A stretch of DNA of 64,000 nucleotides from Lichenostomus cassidix (GCA_008360975.2 CM039211.1:23904943-23968942); one strand, 5' to 3'. Shown: positions 12,930 to 27,184, numbered from the stretch's first letter. The notes: generated by a model not told the origin, from the sequence alone. Made by a program: numbers and translations.

Positions 12930-15900
12930 TAAAATTATGCCTTGGCTGGATTGGATGGCTGTTAGACATGGAAGAGTAAAAAAGCTCCATTGGGCTGCAG
13001 TCTATGCTGCTCAGCCAACTGCTCTGTGAGCTAGAGGCACACACTGGGAAATAAGAAATAGACTTCCTTTATCCACAGCTTGAAAGAGGGACTACTTGGC
13101 AAGAGAGAAGTCTGAGCTGGGATGAGAAAACTCATTCTTTACAAATCCTAATGTGCTACACCCAGAGGAATCTGGACAGAAGTGAGAATCTCCACTGCCT
13201 GCGACCTCTGGGACACACTGAAATTACCACAGTCCAGACAGCACTTGCTCAGCACAGCCCACACTTTCTTCCAGAAGCAGGGAGCAAGATGTCTCATGTT
13301 ACAGCTAACTCAACACATCACCTTCTCCTGGGACTCCTCAATTCCACAAAATATGGGAGAGGGGTTTAGAAGCTGACAAAGCATGCACCCCAAGCTTCAT
13401 AGCACTGATAGGCTACTGTAGTGAAGAACGTGCCTGGTGGTTCAAGATCCATTTCTACTATGTTCACCAACTCAGCAACTTGAACAGTTTTGTGCTCAGT
13501 AATTCTTGGGACTTAATAATGCAACTAAAAATTTCTGTCTGCTCAAACTGGATGAGCAAACTGCCTTTCCTGAGAGAAGCAAATTGTGTAGGGAATCCAA
13601 GAGTAGTCAAGAGACTCCACATCCTCAGATTTTCTCCTTCTCAAATGATGAATTTTCTCTCTGGCAAAATATTAACAGAGACCTTTATGTTCCTGAGTAA
13701 TTTTACCAGTCTAATGTGAAATACTTCTTTTCTGCTGTTGCCTCCAACACCCATTCCCAACAGCTTCTGGTACATATAATCCTAGAGTTAAAAAAACCCC
13801 AAAACCTCAACATACCAGATACCTATTTCTGCCTTCTTTCTCTGCAGATTGTAGTAGTTCCAGTTGCTCAATCACAGATGGGGAATGCAGCAAGTAAGTT
13901 ATTATAAACAGGAAAGTGAAGCTATTTCTGCCAGACCCTCAGTAAACTGTCACTACTGCATTAGGTGCCAAACTTGGCCTCTTTTCCACATCCCTTATTT
14001 TTATCATTAAATATACTTTTCAAAAACAGTGATTATATTCCTATTAAGTAACATTTCTGAGCACTGAAGATATAGCACATGACTGTGCAGATGGAGAACA
14101 TATGTCATTATTTCCATGTTTATTTACTTAGCAGCCTAGGGTAGGAAACAGAGTTTTTGGTTAACTTAAGACGGCTGAAGCACATGCAATGGCTCAGGCC
14201 AGTAGTCAGGCAATAAAAAGTGGTGGTTTTGCCAATTGTTTTTTTACATATTGTGAAACTAGCCCAACTATCCCTGTGTAGAGTTCAGCAAACTGTTGTA
14301 ATCTTGATGTTATAGTTCCTACTTAATTCCTGGAATCACTACTGATACTCATGATTTACTGTGAAAAATGCCGTAAATCCCATTCTCCATTCCTCTAGCA
14401 AAACCCTTATGGAAACTGACAGGATTCCCTGAATTCTTTTAATATTATCCAAATATGTAAATAAAAATAAAGTCTTGTTTATGGAAAGCAAGAGCACTGA
14501 GATAAGAACTAAGTCACTGTGCTCACTATTAACTGCTGCTTGCTCAAGAGACATTTGGAAAAGTGACTGCTTCTCACTTCATTTTCCCCACTTGTTCTTG
14601 TCCCCCACCTCTCATTTCTTTGAGAGATATAAAAGATGTCCTTAAGAACACATCTGACTCTTGCTAAAGCAATGTCTACTGCAGAAAAAGGGTCACTTCA
14701 GATCTGAAGAAAGGATTTTTAAATACTAAGTCCTGTGGCTGCCAACAAAGTGAACATTACTCCTGCTAAGGCAATGGTAAAAAAGATGAAAGATAAAAAA
14801 GATTATGTTGTAGTATCTTAACCAAATACCCAGCCTCAGACCTCAGTTTAATGAAGCTTCCTTCTGTGAATAATGGCCATTAAAACATTTCTGAACCATA
14901 CTATTGCACCCTTACTCGACAGCCACTCTGCAAAGACCTAATTTTCTGCAATGCAGGAGTTCTCCCATAAAGAAGGAATCCCAGGGTAGCAAGTCATGTT
15001 TCTAAGCTCCCATCTTGCTATCACTATAGACAAAAAGTGCTAAAGTAGCATCTGTAAGATCCAGGGACTTTACTGAAGGGCAGTTGTTTAAACTGGAATG
15101 AAATACCCTGCTGCAGCTGCCAGAAAGGGAGCAGGGAAACACCAGAGTGAGAATGTCTCAAGAACTGTCAGGTTCTCAGCCTCTCTGCACATCCAAGTGA
15201 AACTGAGCTCTGTGTCACACTTCTCCATCCTCTTCTCTGCTTCAAAGGTAATTTTTCAACCCTGAAAAGGCAGAATCACCTGTTCGCCTTCTAAAGGGCA
15301 GCAAGACTCTGCATGTTTCGGGAGAAAAAAGGTCTGCCACACTTCTGATCCTATCTTCTCCTTTAAATATGTGCCCCTTTTCTAAGTTCTTTTGCCACAA
15401 ACAAGACCTTCCACATCTGCAGAGATGGAAAATAAGGAGGGGACACTCTTAACTGCAATTTGAAGCAAAAAAAAAAAAAGGTAAGCAGCAGTAATGATAA
15501 AATCACTGCTCAATGGACCCAAGACTTAAAATTATCAAACCACAGATTTTTAGCTAGAAAATCTATTTCTAAACAGCACTTGATTCCAAATAATTAGCTT
15601 TACAACATTATTAATGCTGTCTAAAAACATCCTAGTTTTTCCTGGGCTGGAGCCAAGTTCTTAGCTAGTTTCTTGCACTTTTGCAGACTGTGAACCAGTG
15701 AGGGATGCAAGTGACAGATTATAAACTACCTCTCTGATGTAGGAATGTAAAAGGCACTGCACTTTCTATTTCAATGTAGGAGGCCTCCCAAAAATTACAT
15801 TAAAAGTAATGAGAATAAATCAATCTCTGACATCACTGGGAGTGAAATTTAAGATGTTACACACAGCTTTGTGAAAGATCACATTCACAGACCTTGGACT

Positions 15901-16295
15901 CATTACCTTTAATACTTGCCTGTGCTTCAGCATTGAGGCAAAAAACAGACCAGTAACAGCTGTAATCCCTCACCTCCATCTGGAGGGAGAGGTGGGCAAA
16001 AACAATCAGGGTAACAAGGAGGCCATAAGGGCCTTCTCATGGGCTCTCTGGGTGCAAAGTTGCCCGTCTGTGACAGAGAGGAAAGTGCCCAGGCAGCTGC
16101 TGATGAAATGATGTTGATGGTGAAGCACTACCAGGAGAGTGAAGACAGCAGAATCCTGGAGGCTGGCAAAGCAAGGGATCTCATTTTTAAGCTGGAACTG
16201 AAGACCACATAAACTGTGCTCTTGGGGCCACAGTACGGCTTATTATTGCTTCTAGGCCAAATTCCTCTGGCACTTAGGCTGGGAGAGCCACTATC

Positions 16296-16767
16296 ATGGG
16301 GGAGTTTTGGGCCCTTCACTACAAGAATGACACTAAGCATGCCTGAAGAAGGGTAGCAAAGATGGAAAAGGGTCTAGAGCACAAGTAGGTGAGGGAGCTG
16401 GGAGTGTTCAGCCTGGAGAAAAGGAGGCTCAGGAGGGAATATTACTGCTCTCCACAACTGCATGAAAGGAGGTTGTAGCCAGGTGGGGGTCAAGTCATAG
16501 GCTGAAAGGAAATGGCCTCAAATTGCACCACGGGAAGTTTAGCTTGGCTATTAGGAAAAATTTCTTCACCGAAAGGGTTGTCAAACATTTAAAATGACTG
16601 TCTGGAAAAGTGGTGGAGTCATCAAACCTGGAGGCATTAAAAGTTGTGCAGGTGTGATACTACTTAGGGACATGGTTCAGTGGTGGATGTGGCAGTGTTA
16701 GGTTAATGGTCAGAAGCAGTGATTTTAATGGTCTCTTCCAACCTAAACTGTTCTGTGATTCTATGAG
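16296..16767 (+). mobile_element. CR1 LINE fragment, 3' end
   Basis: The sequence follows the well-known 3' part of avian CR1. It has the 'gggcccttcactacaagaa' segment near 16310, 'gggagctggg...gttcagcctggagaaaaggaggctcagg' near 16395-16435, the 'attaggaaaaatttcttcacc' segment at 16551-16571 and 'gtggtggagtca' near 16610. It ends 'ggtctcttccaacctaaactgttctgtgattctatg' with the ATTCTATG-type tail at 16767. It is heavily 5'-truncated, as is usual for CR1, and has no intact reverse transcriptase frame. The 300 bases to its left may or may not belong to it. Confidence 0.93.
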
Positions 16768-19700
16768 TACTGAAAAGGAGTATCACTACTAATTAGTGAA
16801 AAAGGTAGGCATGAAGGGAGCTGTCAGCTACTGTGACACTAAAGACATACTGGCAGAGAGTCCCTTGGTGTATGAGGTGTATGGTCCTTCTCAGTCCAGT
16901 TTTTGTGATCACATTACTTCTGTTCTCAGGGGTTTGGACTGCAGGCACAAGGTGAGCTACTGGGCCACTTAAAATGCCATATATGAATGCAGCTTGGCTA
17001 CTCTGATGGATGAAACCAAGTCCCTAATGAAAACAAGTGTCCTTGTCTCTGTGCCATGACCTAACCAAAACTGCTCCCACAACCTAGCCAGAACCCCTGT
17101 GCTGCCACTGGGACAACTTGTTAAACTTTTTAACTTTGGTTTTTGGCCAACCAGGAAGAATATGGGTGCTCACAGAAGTGCCATGTTTTAAAAAAGGTAC
17201 TGCACTTTATAAAGCATTTTGAATTTCCATTCAGAAATAAGAGAGAGCAAAATTTATGTATGTGTTTTACTCCTCTACAATTCTCAATCACATAAAAACT
17301 CGAAGGGATTTGCAAGTGACAGCATATTTTGATACAAATTTGAGGCAAAAGCTTAGATTCTAAAATGAGGGAAACATTTGCATTTCATGTGATATTCTTT
17401 GCCAAGCTGACAACAGAAATAGGCCTAAAGGATCGGAGTCTGTTTACATACATACATACTAATGCCTCTGTGAGACAGACAATAATGGAAGTCTAAAGAA
17501 ACACCAGCTTAGCAACATGTAGCTCTTCTGGTATACGACCGTGAAGCCTGGCAAGCATTCCTTACATCCTGTATTGGTACCATGACTCCTCAGAGCAAGG
17601 CTACCCAGCCTCCCACTCTCCTCCTTGTATTTAGAAAAACTTAGTCCTGTGAACAGAGTTACTTGAGTGACTTTTGCAGCATTTCATATTCCTTCAAGAA
17701 AACCCCTCTTCCATACCTTCTGTCTTGAGACTCAAGGCACAGGGGTAAGAGATGCAGAAGATTTAGACTAGTTATCTGCTGCATTTAAATTTGCTAGAGC
17801 ACCTCCACACTGGACTGGAGTCCCCAGAGTGAGCAGACACAGTGTCGTTGATACAAAAGGCATTGGCCTTGACTCCTTCCTTGCTAAAGTTATTGCAGTA
17901 GGCTTTAACAAACTGGCATTCCCACGTCCGCACAGACTTCATGGCATGTTCTGAAGTCAGCAGGTGGGCAATGTGTGAAATGAGGAAGAGAAAACAAAAT
18001 AACAAGACAATATTTCTTCCAGAGCTCCAGACACTTTTATACAGACATAAAACTCAGAATACATATCTTTAAATTCATGTGACTTAGAGTATTCCCATCA
18101 TGTAGGTGCTTCTGTGTTCCACCACAGCACTGGTATTTCCTGTCTCTATCTCTATACAGTTTTTAATACCACCTATATGTATTTCCAGATATGAGTTTCT
18201 CTAGGGGAACAAGGTAAGAATGTAGTAAGTACTTTTCTACCATAAAACCAAAAACAAAGTCAGAGGAATTATATACTCTCAACTAATCTGTGAAGTTCTA
18301 ACCAACAAACAGGCTGGAGTTAATGGCAATAATCTGTGAAAAAAAGGCATGCAGCATTGGTAGCCTCAATGTAGAAAAGTTTTGCACTTTATCTTCTGGA
18401 ATTTTTGTTCGACAAACAAATTACATGCCACAAGGAGATGGCAATTTTACATAGATACTTACTAACATTTACAAGGGAATGTCCTTTCTTGGAAAGTTTT
18501 GGGGGCAAAAGTCCTCCTTCTTTTTTGGCTATCCTCAGAATATTTCTTTTGATGTCAGGGGAAAAAAACCTAGCAGATTTTCTTAATGGCCAGGAGAAGG
18601 AGCCAGATCTGAGATTGTTACAGTAAGTGCAGGTCTGTGTAAAATCAGAGCATCTGCCCACACCTACACAGATGGTAGATTTTTGCAATTTCCCTATGTG
18701 TTGCACTGCTTAAAACCTGCAATTTAGTGCTTAATTTTATTGAGTTTTGTTTTAAATCTGTCAGGTCCAAATTATATCTAAATGACATTACTATAATTAA
18801 GACTATATGTTTAACTATGTTATACCCACTTCTGTAATATCAATGTTTCTCAGCTTCACACCAACACATTGACTAAAACACTCCCTATTCAATAAATTTC
18901 AGACTAGGGGGAAAAAATTCAAGTTCTCAAGCTACCTTCAGGTGTCAGTTCTACTAAACATCTGCATTGGAACTGTTGAGTTGCTGCTCTGGCTTTGTTT
19001 GCCTGGTTACAAACGAAACCCTAGAGTTTTGGCCTGAAGAGGTTCCCATTTCTAGGCATAGTCCTGATTCTGTTTTCATCAAAACACCAACCAAACCCAG
19101 TAAAAAACAATTTCCTGTTTGATGAAATTGATCTGAGCTGCTGCTTTCTCAGTCCCTAGGGACCAGATCACACTCTGCTATGCACTCAGCATTGTTTCAG
19201 GTTGAGAAATCTGGGCTGTTTGCAGCAGATTTTACGCTGAGAGAAGAAAACACAGCTGCTTACAAGACAGTCAACCAAAATGCTCCATTCTGGCTGCTGA
19301 GTACTTGACAGATACAATCAGCTTATAATAGAGTATCTGCAACCTATGTGCTGTAATTCTTCTCCAAGTTGAGTATGCTTTTGAACCGTTTTCATCATGG
19401 TCTTCTTCCTACCGTATGCTTCTGGCTGTCCATGGTCTTTGCTCGAGTGGTACTAGAAGCTGAAGTGCTTCTGGACCCCTGTGGGTCTGAAGAAACAGAG
19501 AATGTTTCATTTTTGAGAGGGAGCGAGGAGCACAACTGCAGAGGACAGAGAGGGTTCTTCCCTGAAGTAATTGTGAAATGACCTGGGGAACCTGTCAGAC
19601 AATCTTCCACAGAGAGCACAGAAAAGTCATCTGGACAGGACTGAACCGAAGAGGCAGCAGAAAAACAATCTCATCCCTTCTCGTTATGGTGTTTATGCTG

Positions 19701-21012
19701 TTATGATGGTGGTGGACAATTGAACAGAAGGTAATGGAAGGAACCTCTATATTGCCTTTTGGGTACACATCCCTTGAAAGCCTTTGCAAAAATCTGCAAA
19801 CAAATCCCTTATTTAGATGTGGTGTATGACCTGACGAGCTTTGTGCACCTTTGCTTCTACATTTTCTTCTCCCTCCCAGCAAAACCAAGGCAAGTAACAG
19901 GTCACCACCTTTGAACACTGGCAATTGCTGCAAATTGCATTTTATACACAATACTTCCATCATATTGGGAAAGAAGTAGATAATTTTGTTTGAAATGTTG
20001 GAAGGAAGAGTACTCTTTCTTACAGGGAAAATCCTTTGCAATGTTTACCAGCCTGGGTAGAATGAATTTCACAGCATAAATCAAGACAAGGATTAAAAAA
20101 AAAAAAAAAAGAAAATATTCCTACACTCCACTTCAATGTGAAATGGATTCTGAGAGCTAAGAATCAAATTTGTTTGACTACATGACAAACACACTGTGTA
20201 CAATCCATCAAAATCCAAACACAGAGACACAGGGGATTCCTGATTTTGTCACAGTAAGAGTGCTATAATGTAAAAAATCTGGAATAGCTTTGGTCCAGTT
20301 AAATGAATCAATTTTGACAAGACTTCAGAGGCAACTTTATGATGCCAGAAATCCTGACACTTATTCAAAAACTCATAGGCACTAAGACTAAAACTCGCAA
20401 ATTAATTGTAATAGAAATTACTTTCTAGGAATGGTTTAAGTAGTTATAATAACAGCAAAGCTCCTGTAGTAACATGCAGCTACCTTCATCTCTATCAGAG
20501 TCATTCCTACAAAATAAAGAGGAAAAAAACCAACCAAAAGCCTCTCCTGATATGAAGAATATGCTGGCAATATACTTTTGAATTTTCAATCCAAAGGAAT
20601 TTATCTCTATTGTGTGCTCCATTTCGAAAAATCTTGCAGCATCCAATTAAGTTTTTCCCTCAGTCTTTGCTTTGCTTCCTATAGAAACAAGCAGGAGAAC
20701 ATCTACCCTAATTTCCAGAAGCAAGGTAAGAATTATTGGGCTTCAGGGGACTAACTTTTGAGAAAGCAGATTTAAATGAAAAAACTCTTGAACAGCATGC
20801 CTGCATGCTTCCAGACGTATTTATTTTGCACACAAAATACTTGTAAAAGCCGTTTTCTTCAGTCTTAATGAAAACAATAATTATTAATGTTTTTACATTA
20901 TTGTTTTAAGTCTTAAAAAGATTTTTAAAAGATAATTAACCTACTAAACTTCCATAGAATTGTCTATATATTTGTTTTTTACATCCACCTTTCTCATCCA
21001 CTTGTCTTCCAG

Positions 21013-21141
21013 TACCCTCAGTGGAAAACCACTGGAAAACTGATTTACATTTCTCCTGTACTCACCCATCATGATGTTATGATACCCTCAATAGAAAAAC
21101 ACGTTTACATTTCTTCTGTATTTAACCATCACAATGCTATC
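21013..21141. repeat. Diverged tandem duplication, about 60-70-base unit x 2
   Basis: The units at 21013-21082 and 21083-about 21141 share TACCCTCA, GGAAAA/AGAAAA, TTTACATTTCT.CTGTA and ACCATCA.. in the same order. The second copy is about 11 bases shorter. This is an old local duplication in the intron. Confidence 0.75.
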
Positions 21142-22805
21142 CTGAAACTCTTACTCATAAAGAGTCACAAGATTTATAAGAAAGAGAAAAAAATACACAG
21201 AATGGCAGCAAGGAATATTTTTGCCAGTGTTAATTAGATATCAATTCACCATTACTTAGTCACAGGTATTTTCTAATATTGTGTTCTATATTCACAATAG
21301 AACCTCTGCACATTATCACAGATGGAAAGTCACTCAAGAGAGGTTGCAAACAAAGAAGACTAAATTACAAATAATAAAGCATACAAAAGTATCTCAAAGG
21401 GTTACAGAAATGGGATCATGATGAAAGAGCTGTTCAGTAAAAGGGGTGAATCACAGGTTGACAGATGTTGTACACAGAGAAAGTTCTGTCCAGTAAAGCT
21501 TTCCTGTGCCTACACTAGGTGAGTCTAACTCCTAAGTGTTTCCCAATGGTTCAGGTTTTGAAAGCATTTCATTAATGCTTCATTAAGCACATGCATCCCC
21601 ACTTGTCTGCACAGCTGTAATCCAAGTTTTTTGAAATCATCTGACGTAAAATGATTTTTTGCTTTCTTGTTTTGGTTTATCTAGATCCGCAGGGTTATCA
21701 TGTGACTCAAAATATCACAGCAGCAGCCACTTTACACTTTCTTCAAGGAACTGTCCCTTTTTCAATTTGTCAGTTTTCAATGGCTGTGGGTCTCACAAGG
21801 AGCTGTGACAGCTAAGTGAGAACTGAAGAGTATTTTTCTGAATTAGAAATTAAAAGCAAAGGAGAAGAGAAGAATCCAAACAAACTTCCACCTAGTTTTA
21901 AGATCCAGAATCAATGAGTGAAAGCATAAAATAGCACTGCTTTGTGAGACAGCAAGAAGCTAAGTTCTAAGAGTTTGAAAATCTGCAGTTCCATGAACTA
22001 ATTCAAACCTTCAGATTCAACAGGCAAATTTAGCCTGAAATCTTACTATGCTTGGAGACATTTTCTACACTCTTTTTCACACTCCTGTTCTTGCTTTCTT
22101 TTTCCTCCCTGTCTGTCGGAATCTCAGAGCACTGTTGGTGGTTCTTCTCCAGATCCATGATAGGCACCCACTGAAGAGGATAGCATATGTTATTATATGT
22201 GTTGTTAACTCTGGGAGCCTTGGGACTTGAAGGAATCTTGAAAACTTAGTGAAAATTTCCAAGTACCATCTGCCAAGTTCCACGATGGTTGGCCAAGTTT
22301 CATGAAGCCATTAACTCCCCCAGGGTAGCTAAAGAAACACCTCCCATAAAGAAATATTGAGAAAGGGTGATTCAGCTTCTGCGGGGTAGAAGGTCCTATC
22401 AAAAGGCAGGGAGGAAAGGGGCAGCATGGCAGGAGAGATGTTTACTTTCCTTGGACTAGGCCATTGGACTCACCACCAGAACTGAAGTTCTTCCTCTGTG
22501 ACTAAGAACTGCCAGTAATATATTAAACACAAATTTTTTAAACACTTTTTTTTTTTTTCTAGCTAGAAAGATATCCAATTTAGGAACATCAGGTTTTGTT
22601 TTGCATTCTCCACAGGAACAATCCCAAAAATCTCATGGAAAAAATGCTCTGATGAAAATTGGGTCCACAGTCCAAGAAACCACAAAATGCAAATCTTCCC
22701 TGCCTTGCTGGATCTACATATCCTCCATTTAAGGTCTTTTCAGTAATGTGTTCTGAATTAATATTTGCAAAGAAAAGGGGGAAAAAAAAGAGGAAGTTTT
22801 CACAT

Positions 22806-22852
22806 GATTTCATATTTCACGTTGGAAGGGCTCTTTAGAAATCTAATCCACG
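22806..22852 (-). mobile_element. Possible CR1 3'-end scrap
   Basis: The segment around 'cacgttggaagggctctttagaaatctaatcca' resembles the reverse complement of the CR1 3' end, which usually reads 'gttggaagggacctttagagatcatctagtcca'. It is short and lacks flanking CR1 sequence, so it may be chance. Confidence 0.3.
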
Positions 22853-25834
22853 TGGTGTTTTGAAGCCAAAACTGTTGCCCTAGTGGCTGTGCATATGATT
22901 ACTGATATGCTGCATGTTCCTAAACAAAAGCATAGGCAACCTATTAAATATTCATACACACAGCAGAATTAAATAACTATACCCAAGCAGCGAGCTAAAT
23001 ATAAACAAAAGAAGGAATAACCAGCCTAGACTACAAGGAATTAAGTTACTGGTTCTGCCCCTCTGTGAGCTGCACATCATCTTTATGGATACCTTGTGCT
23101 GCAAAAAAATGGTGTCTACATGTTAGATAAAAGAAACTAGTTCCAGACAGACAAGAGTTTCCTAACCTCCTCAATAACTGTGGCTGTGCTTAGGAGTAAC
23201 TGATAGGGTGAACATGATGGATGCTATCTTTAGTTGCATCATCTTGAATCTAAAAGGTCATCCAAACCCAAGAGACCTCTTAAAACAGAACTTTCCAAGG
23301 ACAGTCTTATTGAAAAAAAATTGTGAAAACGCTGAGTTAAAGATGTATATCCTAATGTCCTCAGAGAGAGAAGAAGATACAAATGAAGATCTGGACATTT
23401 ATTTTACTCTCCTACAGTTGATTTGAACAACTCACCTTTTTAATGAAGAAATGGAAAAAAGAGTGTTAATGAAAAATCACAAGATTTACTTTTGCTGCCT
23501 TCTGTATTTCTCTTTGGTTGTCTCTAGTTTGAACCTCAACAATTGTAATCAAGGAAAAGAAGGAGAAGAAAAAGTAAAGAGTAACTGAAGAGGAGGTGTT
23601 TATGTACTCTGCAATTCTTGGGAACTGGTTACAATCCTGCCTCCGTTTTTCCTCTCTCCCCCTTCCTTTGCCGCAACTGTCACAGATGCCTCTGGCTGCA
23701 TGAGGCTCCCAGTGTGGGCCAAGAAGTTTTGTTTGGTTTGCTTTTTAAAGTAGACAACAGTCACTTTATTCTTCTTTCAGTGGCACATCATCAACAATAT
23801 TACAAAGAGCAGGAGAGGGACATTGAATTTCTGCTTTTCGGCACAAAGCATGTGGCTGCTATTTTATTTTACAGAAGCTTTCTAGTGAGTGTTTTTTGGT
23901 AATCATGAAAGGAAAAAAAAGTTATGTTTTTTACATGTTATTCTGATGCCTCACGTTTAAAACCATAAGCAACAGTAAGGTGGTATAATGCAAAGCACAA
24001 GAGCATACAGCAAATAACCACAGAAAATAAACAAAATAGCAAAAACAACAGACACTTCACAGAAAACCAATTTCCCTCCTAATTAAAATTATTAAAAAAA
24101 AGCCTTACTGTATTAGGGAAACATAGGCTAGTGGAGCATCTGCAAGTTTAGCCAAAAACGCCCCTAAAAATAGTCAAATTAAAATTGAAGTCCTGTCACT
24201 GTAAACTTGCCACAAATCCTCCTGCACATTATAAAGTGAGGAAAAGTTAAGATGCATTCTTAAGATTCCTTATGCTTTACAAATCCACAGCTATGCTCAG
24301 ATGTGAAAAGTTAAAAAAAAGTTGGAATCCTTTTCGGAATAAAAGATTTCAAAATAGGCTGTTTCTCCTCTAAAGAACACACATTTTCTTTTGTTTCTGT
24401 CAACTTTAAAGAATATAAGAGTTGAACAGAACAGACATAATGAAAAAGTTTGAGATACTCAGGTCAAATTCTCCCTAAAACAGATGTATGCAACTTCAAT
24501 TACCATCCCATATACAGCAGATGGCTGCAATCATCAGCTTACTTGCAATGTATCTAATACCAGGCCTTCTACAAAGTTATTTCAGAAGCACCTACCAAGG
24601 AAGCAAAAATGAAACTTTTGTCTCCAGCTGCAAAGTACCCATTTTAAGAAATCTGACTTCTACCATTTTTGGTGGCACTTGAGACACATGCTTAACCCAT
24701 CAAAAGACCCTTTCATACAGAAAGGGCGACTCAAAATTGATAGTCCTGCTCTCTTTAGGAACAGTTCAAAACAGTATTTAATGATACAAGCCACTGATAG
24801 AGGCAGAAATGCTGTATCTATTTTGTTCAATATCTTACTATGGCACTCAAGGTGGAGGAAAATTACTTTAATGACAAGACAAAAAAATATTATGGAACTG
24901 TGGTTTTGTCTTAAATAAATGAGAATTACAACTGAAAATAAGCAAAATGGAATAGTGCATCTGCTCAGAGTTAATTGAGCACACAAGGAAGCTGCAACCA
25001 CTTACACAAAATGAGATTCTAACCCAGTGTGCCAGTACTGACATTGATTCCTAGCTACATTCTTCTACTCATGTTGCACTCAAAACCCAATGAATTCCTG
25101 CTTACTGAAAAAAGGAAAGGTGTTCCAGAGGCACATGGTGAATTACAATGGGATTATCAGCAGGGAGGGTAATACAACTTTACAGAACTTCTGTAAAGAA
25201 GTGTAATCTGCTGTTATTTTAATCATACTTTGAACTCACACTAGTAAAGGGGTTTGTCCAAAAAGTAGCAACAAAACCAGTATTATCAAAATGTGATGAC
25301 AAGTTTCTGTTTAGTGACTCAAATGTTTTCTTCCTCTATAGTAACTGGGAATCAACGTGAGAGAAAACGCACATTTACATGACTGTAAGTCTTGCCATAA
25401 TTTATCCTGCAAAGATCCACTCATATAGCCCCTCTCGAAACATGCAAGCTTATGGAAGTTCAAGAAGTGATCAGCTAAATTCATGAGGGAAAAAAATGCA
25501 GGATGAGCACTTGAAGGCAAAAGATATTGCCTCAGACTTGGTAAACCCATAGCCACGAATTTCCAGAGTGCTGTGTTTTAGGGAAGTTCTACTTTGTCAG
25601 AATATTTGCCTTATTCTTACCTCTTTCCTTTGAGCCATTGCTGAAGACAAGGTATGCTGTGAGTTTGACTGCTAGAGCTATTCTATGTCTTCAGCCAGAG
25701 TTTTTCAGCAGCCTTGGATGCATTCTGACCCAAATTCGTAGCCATAGTCCCAAATAGATCTTTTAGCTCTCAGACAGATTAGCCATGTATTCAGAGCATA
25801 CAGAGAAACCCAAACACTGAGACTTGAGACTCAC

Positions 25835-26011
25835 CTGTGCATTCATGTTGTAGTCCCTTCCCGTAGTATCCTTTTTCACAGATACACTCGAACTGGCCAG
25901 TGTGAGTGCCACATTTACAGCTTGCCATGATGTCGCAGCAGTTTTCATTTGCCTCACAGAGATATGAGCAATGGGATATATCTTCTTGGATATAGCTGCC
26001 AGAGGGCAGGT
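25835..26011 (-). CDS. SVEP1: SVEP1 coding exon 3: nine-cysteine EGF-like module
   Basis: This exon encodes residues 259 (split codon) to 317 plus one base. Splice sites are ctgtttcag|ACCTGC at 26012/26011 and CACAG|gtgagt at 25835/25834. At 177 bases it is symmetrical, with phase 1 introns on both sides. It contains nine cysteines: 273, 277, 283, 284, 290, 292, 301, 303 and 316. The CC pair and the later CxC...CIC...YYGKG pattern are characteristic of the SVEP1 segment after vWA and resemble an EGF-like fold. The longest open frame across this exon is in a different reading frame, so an ORF-only annotation would give the wrong peptide. The correct frame is fixed by the phase left by exon 2. 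Confidence 0.95.
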
Positions 26012-27184
26012 CTGAAACAGTACCAATTAATTAAGAAAGAATTCAAACAAAAGTAATTTCACAGTCTCACATTATATCGTTAGTGAAACATTTGTTAAAA
26101 ACCCTAGATTCCAGCTCTGAGGAGTCATGATGGCAGCATGAAGGAGAACCTTTCTATGCTCAAAATGCAAAAAGATTGGTGTCCTTATTCTGGAAAAAGG
26201 CTCACTGAAATCCATGGTGCACTCAAATTTTCTCAGTCAGCTTCATTTGAGTCTAACACTGCTAGAAAGCAGTCTCACTCCCAACAAAAGCTGTTGAGAC
26301 AGCTTCTCCCAGCTTTGGTGGATGCCCTGTTTGGCATCAGAGGAACATTTGGTCATGGCAGGTAAAACCAGTTGGTCATATTATAAAATAAAAATCTTTC
26401 CTTTGGCACATTCACGTAGACCAATCCAACCTTACCTGGAACAAACAGGATTGCAACAAAGCACCAGAAAAGCTTATTTTAAAGTAGCAAGTTTAAAAAA
26501 ATTGTAGCAAATAAATGCAAATAGCTAGTCTGATGCATGTTCTAAGCCTCAATCAAGCAGCATTGTCAAACAAATGTTTATTCATATGTTCTCACTTGCT
26601 TGTCTAAACCAACTTTATTTTTCAGGCAGAACCTTTTTTATAGAATAGAGCAGAATAAAAGAGGATTAGACCACAGTCCAAACTCTCTTTCCATCTCTTC
26701 CTCTTTCCAGTTTTACTGCATGTATAAGGTCATAAACACAAATTATATTGACTCTTACACAGAGAGATCCAGATCAGCTCTGAACAAGCTAACTGCTGTT
26801 GCTGTGTGAGATACCATAAAGGTACTAAGTCTAGTCCTAACGTGTACACCAGGTGCCTCTCGTATCAGACTACCGGGTACATCCATTCAAGCACAAGTTA
26901 CACTGGGCCAAGAGCATAGCCTGTCCTTCATGGATAAAATGAAGAGCTGAATGGATGTAAGTATGTATATACATCAGCAATACATTGCTCACATTTGTTG
27001 ATGATAAGTTAAGCCAAATAAAGTTAGTCCATTTAACTGAGGAACAAACACCTCTGGAAGAAAGTATGAGAAAAATAAAAAGGGAGTCAACACTCTATGA
27101 AATGTAAATACAAGATAGTACTGGAGATCTTTCTATTCAGACCTCTCTGCTCCCTGTGGATGTCTGAAGTAAGGGCATTAATAC
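26012..27184 (-). other. SVEP1 intron 2
   Basis: Phase 1 intron of 1,173 bases between exons 2 and 3. I see no transposon or additional exon in it. Confidence 0.9.

Larger units (their letters stand above)
12930..25834 (-). other. SVEP1 intron 3, right part: no genes seen
   Basis: This is intronic sequence between the duplicated block and exon 3. It holds a CR1 fragment (16296-16767), a 70-base diverged doublet (21013-21141), a possible CR1 scrap near 22.8 kb and A-rich tracts near 15.47 and 20.1 kb. Short open frames, such as the 148-codon frame at 19595-20041 on the minus strand, show no recognisable domain. Confidence 0.75.

Noticed and set aside
19595..20041. 148-codon minus-strand frame as a nested gene
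   Set aside because: It has no recognisable domain and no splice or promoter context, and it overlaps another open frame. It is consistent with chance in 23 kb of intron.
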